Shown here: piece after piece, positions 57,469 to 64,000 of the stretch | How positions within the stretch are numbered: position 1 is the first letter of the stretch | Layout of the letters: the number at the start of each line of letters is the position of its first letter | Assembly (NCBI GenBank): GCA_033344735.1 | Contig: JAWPMW010000001.1 | Location: 847,869 to 911,868 of the forward strand | From: Gammaproteobacteria bacterium | GTDB lineage: Bacteria > Pseudomonadota > Gammaproteobacteria > UBA4575 | Length of the DNA: 64,000 nt | Direction of reading: 5' to 3' | The notes under the pieces: generated by a model | Database searches by the model: none | What the model was told of the DNA's origin: nothing | Seen by the model: only the letters and a program-made list of their open reading frames with translations | Translations under genes and position numbers: made by a program

Positions 57469-57497
57469 TTCGCATGCTAATTTTACTAGCATGCGAA
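57469..57497. repeat. 11-bp inverted repeat between mptG and mtdB
   Basis: TTCGCATGCTA (57469-57479) is perfectly inverted at 57487-57497 around a 7-nt spacer. On the minus strand it forms a hairpin after the mptG stop, but only AAATATATTG follows, so it is a poor terminator. It may stabilise the mptG mRNA end, partly attenuate read-through into mtdB, or bind a regulator. Confidence 0.45.
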
Positions 57498-57521
57498 GAA
57501 TTAGCTTGAATCTAGTTTAAT

Positions 57522-58526
57522 TTACCCAGTGTTTTGAGTAGTTTGGTTCTGCTGACCATTTTCTGAAATGGTAACGACAGAACCTACGTTGTTGCCTTTC
57601 ACAACTTTATAACTGAGTTGTGTTAGATGAGTAAACTGATTTTGGCATTCTCTCATCATTGTGTGAGCGGCGGTATCACTATCAAAAAATGCAAATCCAG
57701 TGGGCCCCCACGAGCTTTGACCAACTCCTGGAATGTCCTTCTTGATCAGATACTCGATCACCTCAGCAGCAGCAGCACTAGTATACCTACCACCTTGTGC
57801 AGGAGCGAAATAATCACCTACTCGCTGTTGAATTTCACGCACTCCCAAACCAAATTCTTGAATATTATTTTCTATTAGTCCCGGTAAAATTCTAGCCAAG
57901 ACTTGCCTAGACAAAAATCCAGCACATGAATCAGAAAATCTAGGCAAGGTTGAGAATGCATCTGCTTCTGGCGCACCATGTAGTCCTAAATCACTCTCAT
58001 CCTGAATTATAAGAATTCTCCATGCCTCCGGAAAAGGATGCCTGACTATTGTAGGAGGCACTCGCGTTTTACTGCCTCGACCACCATCAATTATCATCCC
58101 ACCTTGTTGAAATGCAGCCACACCAATACCGGAACGTGCGCCTCGGCCTAATTCCTGTGCAATTCCTACAGCATCAATTTCATAATCAAATAAATTGGCA
58201 ACACCAGCACCCACACAGAGAGCAAGCTGGGTTCCCGAACCCAATCCTGAATGTTCAGGAATCGAGCGACGCACAGTTATATGGCAACCACCATCTAGGT
58301 TCCATTTTTCGAATAATTCTCGAGCAAAATCTAATGCTCGCTCAGAACATTCTCCCTGTGCTTCAAATTTTTTAGCAGCTTTTATAGTTAATTCAGTACT
58401 AAAACCATCTATGGTTACACCAGCGCTTATAAACTTTCGACCCAGCGCACCTCCGAGATCAACAAATCCAAGGTGCAATCTTGCAGGAGACCTTACGGTA
58501 ACATTTTGATTTTTGTGGTATAACAT
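57522..58526 (-). CDS. mptG: Beta-ribofuranosylaminobenzene 5'-phosphate synthase
   Basis: This GHMP-kinase-fold enzyme joins p-aminobenzoate with phosphoribosyl pyrophosphate and releases CO2. It is the committed step of H4MPT synthesis. The 334-residue protein has SPARLHLGFVDLGGALGRKF, ITVRRSIPEHSGLGSGTQLAL (ATP/PRPP loop), LGRGARSGIGVAAF and GQSSWGPTGFAFF. The PabB-like protein at 46.6 kb would provide its substrate. It is divergent from fhcB and shares a palindrome-bearing promoter region with it. Confidence 0.93.
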   Translation of the reverse strand: MLYHKNQNVTVRSPARLHLGFVDLGGALGRKFISAGVTIDGFSTELTIKAAKKFEAQGECSERALDFARELFEKWNLDGGCHITVRRSIPEHSGLGSGTQLALCVGAGVANLFDYEIDAVGIAQELGRGARSGIGVAAFQQGGMIIDGGRGSKTRVPPTIVRHPFPEAWRILIIQDESDLGLHGAPEADAFSTLPRFSDSCAGFLSRQVLARILPGLIENNIQEFGLGVREIQQRVGDYFAPAQGGRYTSAAAAEVIEYLIKKDIPGVGQSSWGPTGFAFFDSDTAAHTMMRECQNQFTHLTQLSYKVVKGNNVGSVVTISENGQQNQTTQNTG

Positions 58527-58585
58527 CAGTATTCTTACTAATAGATTTCTGTTTTCACTTGGTGGCTCTATTTTACACTCAACTG

Positions 58586-58601
58586 GCTAGTTCAAACTAG
58601 C
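58586..58601. promoter_or_regulatory. Palindrome in the mptG-fhcB divergent promoter region
   Basis: GCTAGTT-CA-AACTAGC is a perfect inverted repeat with 7-bp arms and a 2-nt spacer. It lies 60 bp upstream of mptG and 108 bp upstream of fhcB. Its length and symmetry fit a dimeric regulator that could act on both methylotrophy transcripts. No protein is assigned. Confidence 0.4.
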
Positions 58602-58708
58602 AAATACCCGAACAATCTAACTCACATAGTCACTTTTTACAGAGAGCAGCAGATAGTAAATAACGATAGTACTCGAAACAACCATCACCTCACTTTAGAA
58701 TTACATAC

Positions 58709-59968
58709 ATGCAATTTGAAAATGTCACCTGCCCTCATTGTGGAATACTTTGCGATGATTTATCGATAGATGTAAATGGGTCTGTGTTGAAGCCTGTTAA
58801 TGCACTCGACAAACATTGCATGAAAGCCTATGAAGATGCATCTTTTGAAGAGTCTACGCTCTTCACACCTATTGTAGATGGTAAAAAAACATCTTTAGAT
58901 GATGCGATCAAAAAAGCATCAGAGCTTTTAAATTCCAGCAAACAAACTCTTGTAAGTGGCCTAATAGCTGATGTGCAGAGTTGCCGGGAAGCAGTTGCAT
59001 TAACAGACAAGCTTCAAGGTGTTATTGACCATGCTAATGGGTCAGGAATGATAGCCAATGTAGCCGTTATGCAGAGACATGGTAAAGTTAAAACAACATT
59101 AGCTGAAGCACGTAACCGAGCAGACAATGTCATTATATTTGGGTCAGAAGTGTTAAACCGGTTTCCACGTTTCCTAGACCGCATACTTTCTCCAAAGAAA
59201 ACCTTAGGCAACAACAGCACAATTAATAAAACGATAACTATTATTGACTCGCAGATAGCTACAAGTCCTATAGAATTTAACCAAAAAAATATTCAATACT
59301 TAAAACTGAATGCTCTTTCACTAGACAGTATTATTCAAAATCTGCAACGCGTTGTTCATGACAACCCAGATCCCAGCGAACTGCATGATGATGACACAAA
59401 AGCACTAATTAGTATTTATCAAACAATGCTAAGCAGTAACTACACCACAATGGTTTGGAACACAGGTTTGTTCGACAATGACATTGCCGAACAAACAGTA
59501 CAAGCACTGACAATGATGATTAGAGCCATCATGAAAACACATCGTTGTGTGGGATTACCTTTAGGGGGCTCAAAAGGAGAAATTACTGCAAGCCAAGTCG
59601 CAACTTGGCAGACAGGAGTTCCCTTACCAATTAGTTTTTCTACTGGCGCTCCTATCCATGACCCGCTGTTGTATAACGGTATGTCAATGTTAGAAAACAA
59701 AGAAGCCGATTGTTTAGTATGGGTTGCAACATACAGCCCAGATGACACACCACCAAAGACGGACATACCGACTATTGTAATTGGGCATCCAAAAATGAAG
59801 ATAGATAATGATTCTGCTGTATTTATCCCTGTTGGTGTGCCTGGAATAGATACTCGCGGACTTGCATGCCGAACAGATAGTGTCGCGACACTGCCTTTAC
59901 AAAAAATTCGCAGTGTAGATTTACCTACAGCACAGGACGTATTAATAAAAATTACTGGAATGCTATAG
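58709..59968 (+). CDS. fhcB: Formyltransferase/hydrolase complex subunit B (FwdB-like)
   Basis: FhcB is the bacterial homologue of formylmethanofuran dehydrogenase subunit B, without a catalytic redox role. The 419-residue protein begins with VTCPHCGILCDDLSID and has VVHDNPDP, GLPLGGSKGEITASQVATWQ and VFIPVGVPGIDTRGLACRTD. It belongs to the Fhc complex, which turns formyl-H4MPT plus methanofuran into formate. It is the first gene of the rightward operon fhcBADC and has no strong ribosome site. Confidence 0.93.
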   Translation: MQFENVTCPHCGILCDDLSIDVNGSVLKPVNALDKHCMKAYEDASFEESTLFTPIVDGKKTSLDDAIKKASELLNSSKQTLVSGLIADVQSCREAVALTDKLQGVIDHANGSGMIANVAVMQRHGKVKTTLAEARNRADNVIIFGSEVLNRFPRFLDRILSPKKTLGNNSTINKTITIIDSQIATSPIEFNQKNIQYLKLNALSLDSIIQNLQRVVHDNPDPSELHDDDTKALISIYQTMLSSNYTTMVWNTGLFDNDIAEQTVQALTMMIRAIMKTHRCVGLPLGGSKGEITASQVATWQTGVPLPISFSTGAPIHDPLLYNGMSMLENKEADCLVWVATYSPDDTPPKTDIPTIVIGHPKMKIDNDSAVFIPVGVPGIDTRGLACRTDSVATLPLQKIRSVDLPTAQDVLIKITGML

Positions 59969-59976
59969 AGGGAACG

Positions 59977-61629
59977 ATGGCAATCAAACTTACAGGTGGA
60001 GAAATTTATGATCCTGCACACCAAATTGATGGTGTAAAACAGGATTTGTATATCGTCGATGGGAAAATCACCCATGTATTACCTGAAAATGAAAAAGTTA
60101 CACAAACATTCGATTTATCAGATTGTATTGTGATGGCTGGAGCCATTGATTTACATACTCACATCGGTGGAGGCAAAGTTAATATTGCACGTACCATGAT
60201 GTTAGAAGACGAACATGCTCACCCAGATTATGGAAATGATATTCGCCGATCTGGTAATGGGCACATCATTCCATCTACATTCACTGCCGGTTATCGTTAT
60301 GCAGAAATGGGTTACACCGCGTGCTTTGAACCTGCAGTACTTCCCGTTAATGCGCGCCAAGCACATATGGAGATGGCCGACACACCGATGGTAGATAAAG
60401 GCGGTTATGTTTTATTAGGCAACGATGATTTTTTGCTTAATATGTTGCAAGACGGCGTCCGTCAATCCACCATAAATGATTATGTCGCCTGGATTCTGCA
60501 TGCGAGTCAATGCATAGGCATTAAAGTAGTAAATGCAGGAGGTATACACGCCTTTAAGTTCAATCAGCGACGCCTTGATGTAGATGAAATAAGTCCAGCA
60601 GGAATAACTCCAAGATATATAATTAACAAACTTAGTCGTGCCGTCCATGAACTAGGTATTCCACACCCACTGCATGTGCATGCTAGTAACTTAGGTATTC
60701 CAGGTAATTTTAAATCGACACTAGCCACGATGTCGGCGGCAGAAGGTTTGCCCATCCACCTAACACACATTCAGTTCCATAGTTATGGAGCGGAAGGAGA
60801 TTACAATTTTTCTTCTGCAGCTTGTGAGATTGCTGAAGCGATAAATAGCACACCTAATGTTACCGCAGATGTCGGTCAAATTATGTTCGGTCAAACGATT
60901 ACAACATCAGGCGATACTATGATGCAGTATTTTGGTCATGAACATGCGAGTCCAAAAAAGTGGACTGTGATGGATATCGAATGTGAAGCAGGATGTGGCG
61001 TGATTCCATTCAAATATAAAGACAAAAGTTTTGTTAATGCCTTGCAATGGGCCATTGGTTTAGAAATATTTTTACAAGTCAATGATCCATGGCGTGTATT
61101 CCTAACTACCGACCATCCTAATGGTGCACCATTTACAAGCTACCCTCACCTGATCAAATTATTAATGGATAGATCCTTCAGAAATGATGTGTTCAGTATG
61201 ATTCATGTCGAAGCACAAAAAATGTCTAACTTAGCTTCCATGGATAGAGAATATAGTTTGTATGAAATTGCTGTTATGACACGGGCCGCACCTGCAAAGA
61301 TTCTTGGCCTGACTAGCCAAGGTCATTTAGGAGAAGGCGCCACAGCGAATATTACAATTTATCGCAAACAAAATGATATTGAACAAATGTTTGCTAAACC
61401 TTCGATGGTATTTAAAAATGGTATGCAAATAGTCAAAGATGGCGAAGTCATCAAAACTGTTATAGGAGTCACTCACGTGGTGAAACCAGACTATGATGCC
61501 TCTATTGAAAAGCCATTAACAAAATACTTTGATGACTACCAAACGATATCGATGCCAAATTTCAAAATTTCTAATGATGAAATGGTAGAATGCATTGGTA
61601 GCGAAATAGAAATTCACCCTTGTAAGTAA
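59977..61629 (+). CDS. fhcA: Formyltransferase/hydrolase complex subunit A (FwdA-like)
   Basis: FhcA is the amidohydrolase that releases formate from formylmethanofuran. The 550-residue protein has zinc-site motifs MAGAIDLHTHIGGGKVNIAR, HVHASNLGIPGN, IHLTHIQFHSYG and LTTDHPNGAPF. It has the family region PNVTADVGQIMFGQT. It lies 8 bp after fhcB and 4 bp before fhcD. Confidence 0.95.
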   Translation: MAIKLTGGEIYDPAHQIDGVKQDLYIVDGKITHVLPENEKVTQTFDLSDCIVMAGAIDLHTHIGGGKVNIARTMMLEDEHAHPDYGNDIRRSGNGHIIPSTFTAGYRYAEMGYTACFEPAVLPVNARQAHMEMADTPMVDKGGYVLLGNDDFLLNMLQDGVRQSTINDYVAWILHASQCIGIKVVNAGGIHAFKFNQRRLDVDEISPAGITPRYIINKLSRAVHELGIPHPLHVHASNLGIPGNFKSTLATMSAAEGLPIHLTHIQFHSYGAEGDYNFSSAACEIAEAINSTPNVTADVGQIMFGQTITTSGDTMMQYFGHEHASPKKWTVMDIECEAGCGVIPFKYKDKSFVNALQWAIGLEIFLQVNDPWRVFLTTDHPNGAPFTSYPHLIKLLMDRSFRNDVFSMIHVEAQKMSNLASMDREYSLYEIAVMTRAAPAKILGLTSQGHLGEGATANITIYRKQNDIEQMFAKPSMVFKNGMQIVKDGEVIKTVIGVTHVVKPDYDASIEKPLTKYFDDYQTISMPNFKISNDEMVECIGSEIEIHPCK

Positions 61630-61633
61630 TAAT

Positions 61634-62563
61634 ATGGATATGATTGTTAATGGTGTAGTAATTGACGATACGTTTTCCGAAGCGTTCTCGATGCGTGCCA
61701 CGCGTGTCATTATTACCGCAATTAATTTTAAATGGGCCCGTCATGCTGCTGAAACCATGACAGGCTTTGCTACCTCTGTGATTGGCTGCAAAGTTGAAGC
61801 TGGTATTGAAAGAATGGTGGGTAATCATGAAACTCCTGATGGCAGACCCGGTGTATCAGTATTATTATTTGCAACTGACAGCAAAACATTAGAAAAGCAA
61901 TTACAGACCCGTATTGGTCAGTGTGTTTTAACTTGTCCAACAACGGCAGTGTTTTCAGGCATGCAAGGCGAACCGGACAAACAAATTGCCCTAGGCAAAA
62001 ACTTACGCTACTTCGGTGATGGTCATCAAACCTCAAAAATGATTGGCAACAAAAGATTCTGGAGAATCCCAGTCATGGATGGTGAGTTTTTATGTGAAGA
62101 AACCACTGGCTACCAAAGCGCAATTGGAGGTGGCAACATATTAGTCATGGCGCGCAGCATTTCACAAGCATTACTGGCATGTGAAGCAGCCATTGATGCC
62201 ATGGGTATGCTATCGAATATTATTCTCCCATTCCCTGGCGGTGGTGTACGTTCTGGTTCAAAAGTCGGTTCAAAATATAAGTTTTTAAGTGCCTCCACAA
62301 ACCACCCATTCTGCCCTACGTTAAAAGGCGAACCTGATAGCGCGTTAGATAAAAATATTGAAGCCGTGATGGAAATTGTTGTTGATGGACTCTCTAAAGA
62401 GGATGTTTTCAATGCAATGCACCATGGCATTGAAGCGGTATGTGATCTAGGCAAATCTCAAGGCATTGAAAAAATAACAGGGGGCAATTACGGCGGCAAA
62501 TTAGGGCCCCATCATTTTCACTTAAGAGAAATCATGCATGAGTCATACACTCGTTACATATAA
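61634..62563 (+). CDS. fhcD: Formylmethanofuran:H4MPT N-formyltransferase
   Basis: FhcD (Ftr-like) transfers the formyl group between H4MPT and methanofuran. The 309-residue protein shows MIVNGVVIDDTFSEAFSMRA, PGVSVLLFATDS, QIALGKNLRYFGDGHQTSK, GGGNILVMARS, NIILPFPGGGVRSGSK and NYGGKLGPHHFHL. It is the third gene of the operon and overlaps fhcC by 26 bp. Confidence 0.95.
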   Translation: MDMIVNGVVIDDTFSEAFSMRATRVIITAINFKWARHAAETMTGFATSVIGCKVEAGIERMVGNHETPDGRPGVSVLLFATDSKTLEKQLQTRIGQCVLTCPTTAVFSGMQGEPDKQIALGKNLRYFGDGHQTSKMIGNKRFWRIPVMDGEFLCEETTGYQSAIGGGNILVMARSISQALLACEAAIDAMGMLSNIILPFPGGGVRSGSKVGSKYKFLSASTNHPFCPTLKGEPDSALDKNIEAVMEIVVDGLSKEDVFNAMHHGIEAVCDLGKSQGIEKITGGNYGGKLGPHHFHLREIMHESYTRYI

Positions 62564-63362
62564 AGGCTCAACTCAAATGCGCATTGATATGCGCTGGTTA
62601 AGTGAAGCGTTAAATCAGTCAAGCTCGGCAGATCAAGTCAAAAGCCATTCTATTTTTATTGGTAACCAACAAATCCCCATAGGTGATTTATTTGATATTT
62701 CCGCTGATGATTTTTCTGACTCAGTAGTATTAGAAAATAGCCATGACAAAATGGATTATATTGGATTTGAACTTCAAGCCAAACATAAAATTAAAGTTGA
62801 AGGTGATTGTGGGCATTATACTGGCGCCCAATTGGCTGGTGGCAAATTAAAAATTAAAGGCAACACCTTAGACTACACAGCCAGCAACATGAGAAAAGGC
62901 ATCATCAAAATTGATGGTAACTGTGGACACTATGCGGGTAGCGCCATGGCTGGCACGAAAAAAGGTATGTCTGGAGGGACTTTATTAGTACATGGAAATT
63001 CTGGTGATTTTACAGGTGACTTGATGCGCCGTGGCCTGATAATGGTTGAAGGTGATATCGGCGACTACTGTGCAAGTCGAATGATTGCCGGTACCATTAC
63101 TAATTTAGGAGGCATTGGCAAACAAGTCGGCGTTGGCATGCGACGCGGCACCTTACTGTTGCCTCACAAACCCGAAGATATGAGCACAGGCTTTAAAGAT
63201 TATGGCCGACACAATCTTGGCTACCTGACTTTATTACTACACGAACTGCGTCGCTTCGAAAGCCGCTTCCAATCTTTACATCCCATGCGACGCCGTGTGC
63301 AACGATATCAAGGTGATATCGCCGTTGGTGGTCAAGGCGAGCTACTAGTTTGGATTGGCTAA
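62538..63362 (+). CDS. fhcC: Formyltransferase/hydrolase complex subunit C (FwdC-like)
   Basis: The 274-residue protein is the beta-helix subunit C. Its central part is a series of Gly-rich repeats (VEGDCGHYTGAQLAGGKLKI, IDGNCGHYAGSAMAGTKKGM, VHGNSGDFTGDLMRRGLIMV), which form a right-handed helix. The C-terminal GVGMRRGTLLLPHKP and the repeat pattern match FwdC/FhcC. The start at 62538 lies inside fhcD; a later ATG at 62577 is an alternative. Confidence 0.93.
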   Translation: MSHTLVTYKGSTQMRIDMRWLSEALNQSSSADQVKSHSIFIGNQQIPIGDLFDISADDFSDSVVLENSHDKMDYIGFELQAKHKIKVEGDCGHYTGAQLAGGKLKIKGNTLDYTASNMRKGIIKIDGNCGHYAGSAMAGTKKGMSGGTLLVHGNSGDFTGDLMRRGLIMVEGDIGDYCASRMIAGTITNLGGIGKQVGVGMRRGTLLLPHKPEDMSTGFKDYGRHNLGYLTLLLHELRRFESRFQSLHPMRRRVQRYQGDIAVGGQGELLVWIG

Positions 63363-63432
63363 TCACAGACACATTAAAGATTGATATTTTAAACAAATAA
63401 CGACACTATAAGAAAAAAAACAGGAGGAAATC

Positions 63433-63705
63433 ATGCCAAAATACATTATCGAAAGAGAAATTCCAGATGCAGGAAGTCTAACTGCAGCAGACCTACAAGG
63501 CATTTCACAAAAGTCTTGCAGCATTCTTAAAAACATGGGCCCACAAATTCAATGGGTAGAAAGCTTCGTCACACAAGATAAAGTTTATTGCACCTATATC
63601 GCACCCAATGAAGAAGAAATTCGCAAACATGCCCAGGAAGGCGGTTTCCCTGCTAATAGCATTGCTGAAATCAAATCAGTAATTGACCCAACAACATCAG
63701 AATAA
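63433..63705 (+). CDS. DUF4242-family small protein
   Basis: The 90-residue protein matches DUF4242, a ferredoxin-like alpha/beta fold. It has MPKYIIEREIPDAGSLTAAD, QIQWVESFVTQDKVYCTYIA and PNEEEIRKHAQEGGFPA. A very strong ribosome site (CAGGAGGA, 4 nt before the ATG after AAATC spacing) predicts high expression. It lies 70 bp after fhcC and may be read from the same transcript or from its own promoter. Function is unknown. Confidence 0.85.
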   Translation: MPKYIIEREIPDAGSLTAADLQGISQKSCSILKNMGPQIQWVESFVTQDKVYCTYIAPNEEEIRKHAQEGGFPANSIAEIKSVIDPTTSE

Positions 63706-63718
63706 TTAATTGCTAAAC

Positions 63719-63761
63719 AAAAACGCGCACCAAAAACCTAAATTTGAGGAATTTTGGTGCG
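63719..63761. terminator. Terminator between convergent DUF4242 and dehydrogenase genes
   Basis: A perfect 10-bp stem (63726-63735 with 63752-63761) is followed on the minus strand by TTTTTGTTT and on the plus strand by TCTTAATTG. The minus-strand orientation is stronger, ending the leftward dehydrogenase gene; it may also stop the fhc/DUF4242 transcript. Confidence 0.75.
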
Positions 63762-63783
63762 TCTTAATTGTTTATTAAACACC

Positions 63784-64000
63784 TTAAAAACTCTCAAGGA
63801 CAACTTTTCCCACTGCTTGATTACTTTCAATATGAGTATGGGCTCGTTTAAGATTCTCAGCATTAATAACACCATAATTTTCACCCAAGGTGGATTTAAT
63901 CACTCCACTATCGACCAACTCAGCAACCTTATTTAGTAGTTCATGTTGCTTTTGCATATCTTCCGTTACAAACATAGAACGGGTATACATAAATTCCCAG
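63784..64000 (-). CDS. Zinc-binding alcohol dehydrogenase-family protein (C-terminal fragment)
   Basis: The frame runs off the right edge and ends at 63784. The visible part reads WEFMYTRSMFVTEDMQKQHE, LLNKVAELVDSG, STLGENYGVINAENLKRAHT and IGKVVLE-like AVGKVVLESF. This is typical of the C-terminus of quinone-oxidoreductase-type (MDR) dehydrogenases. The catalytic part is outside the window, so substrate and metal content cannot be judged. Confidence 0.8.
   Translation of the reverse strand, partial: WEFMYTRSMFVTEDMQKQHELLNKVAELVDSGVIKSTLGENYGVINAENLKRAHTHIESNQAVGKVVLESF

Noticed and set aside
1..64000. tRNA, rRNA, CRISPR arrays, insertion sequences, prophage or integron parts
   Set aside because: Reading the intergenic regions showed no cloverleaf, no regular repeat-spacer array, and no transposase or integrase; the region appears to be core chromosome plus a methylotrophy island without mobile-element marks.

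Overview
The window is AT-rich bacterial DNA with tightly packed operons. It looks like a Na+-dependent (marine or saline) methylotrophic or methanotrophic gammaproteobacterium. Gammaproteobacterial markers are mfd-csiV, zapE, sdhCDAB-sdhE-ygfX, ygfZ, a full nqrABCDEF-nqrM operon and a fimT-pilVWX-pilY1-pilE locus. The methylotrophy evidence is a nearly complete set of tetrahydromethanopterin (H4MPT)/methanofuran C1-transfer genes: fae, mtdB, mch and fhcBADC, plus cofactor biosynthesis genes. No methanol or methane oxidation gene lies in the window, so the C1 substrate cannot be named. The genus cannot be fixed from sequence reading alone.

Layout. 1-7.5 kb: the 3' part of mfd, csiV, and a leftward nagZ-mscS-hpt-MTIP salvage/recycling operon. 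7.5-8.0 kb: a non-coding block with a candidate leftward small RNA or leader carrying an anti-Shine-Dalgarno CUCCUCCU element, plus tandem palindromes. 8-12.3 kb: zapE, mdh, an alpha/beta hydrolase with a TetR regulator, and an IscR-like regulator that has lost its Fe-S cysteines. 12.4-18.4 kb: the leftward succinate dehydrogenase operon with its assembly factor, and divergent ygfZ. 18.9-23.6 kb: a small DRR-motif protein, lysS, prfB (with the programmed frameshift) and recJ. 23.7-26.4 kb: a first small cofactor operon (dihydropteroate synthase-like, DUF447, mfnB). 26.5-28.2 kb: a large two-lobed GNAT protein. 28.2-34.6 kb: the Na+-translocating NADH:quinone reductase operon, with nqrM (missed by length cut-offs) and a CBS-pair protein at its end. 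34.8-36.5 kb: a zinc/cation exporter and a DUF1223 protein. 37-45 kb: the minor pilin/PilY1 operon. 45-63.4 kb: the main H4MPT island. 63.4-64 kb: a DUF4242 protein and the end of an alcohol dehydrogenase-like gene.

How the genes work together. Fae condenses formaldehyde with H4MPT, MtdB oxidises methylene-H4MPT, Mch hydrolyses methenyl-H4MPT, and the Fhc complex moves the formyl group to methanofuran and releases formate. Around these lie genes expected to build the cofactors. They are a PabB-type synthase (p-aminobenzoate), beta-RFAP synthase (MptG), a PTPS-domain protein, MfnB, an amino-acid-kinase-fold protein, an MfnF-like protein, a HisA-like TIM barrel, a CitG-like protein and three ATP-grasp ligases. 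NADH from C1 oxidation and FADH2/quinol from the TCA cycle (Mdh, Sdh) would feed a sodium-based respiratory chain (Nqr).

The items most worth a second look are the candidate sRNA/leader at 7.67-7.76 kb and the ATP-grasp gene after mtdB, whose conserved N-terminus has no ATG/GTG/TTG. Others are the divergent cofactor genes whose start codons lie 3 bp apart, the PTPS fusion with an unexplained N-terminal half, and the cysteine-less, possibly frameshifted IscR homologue.
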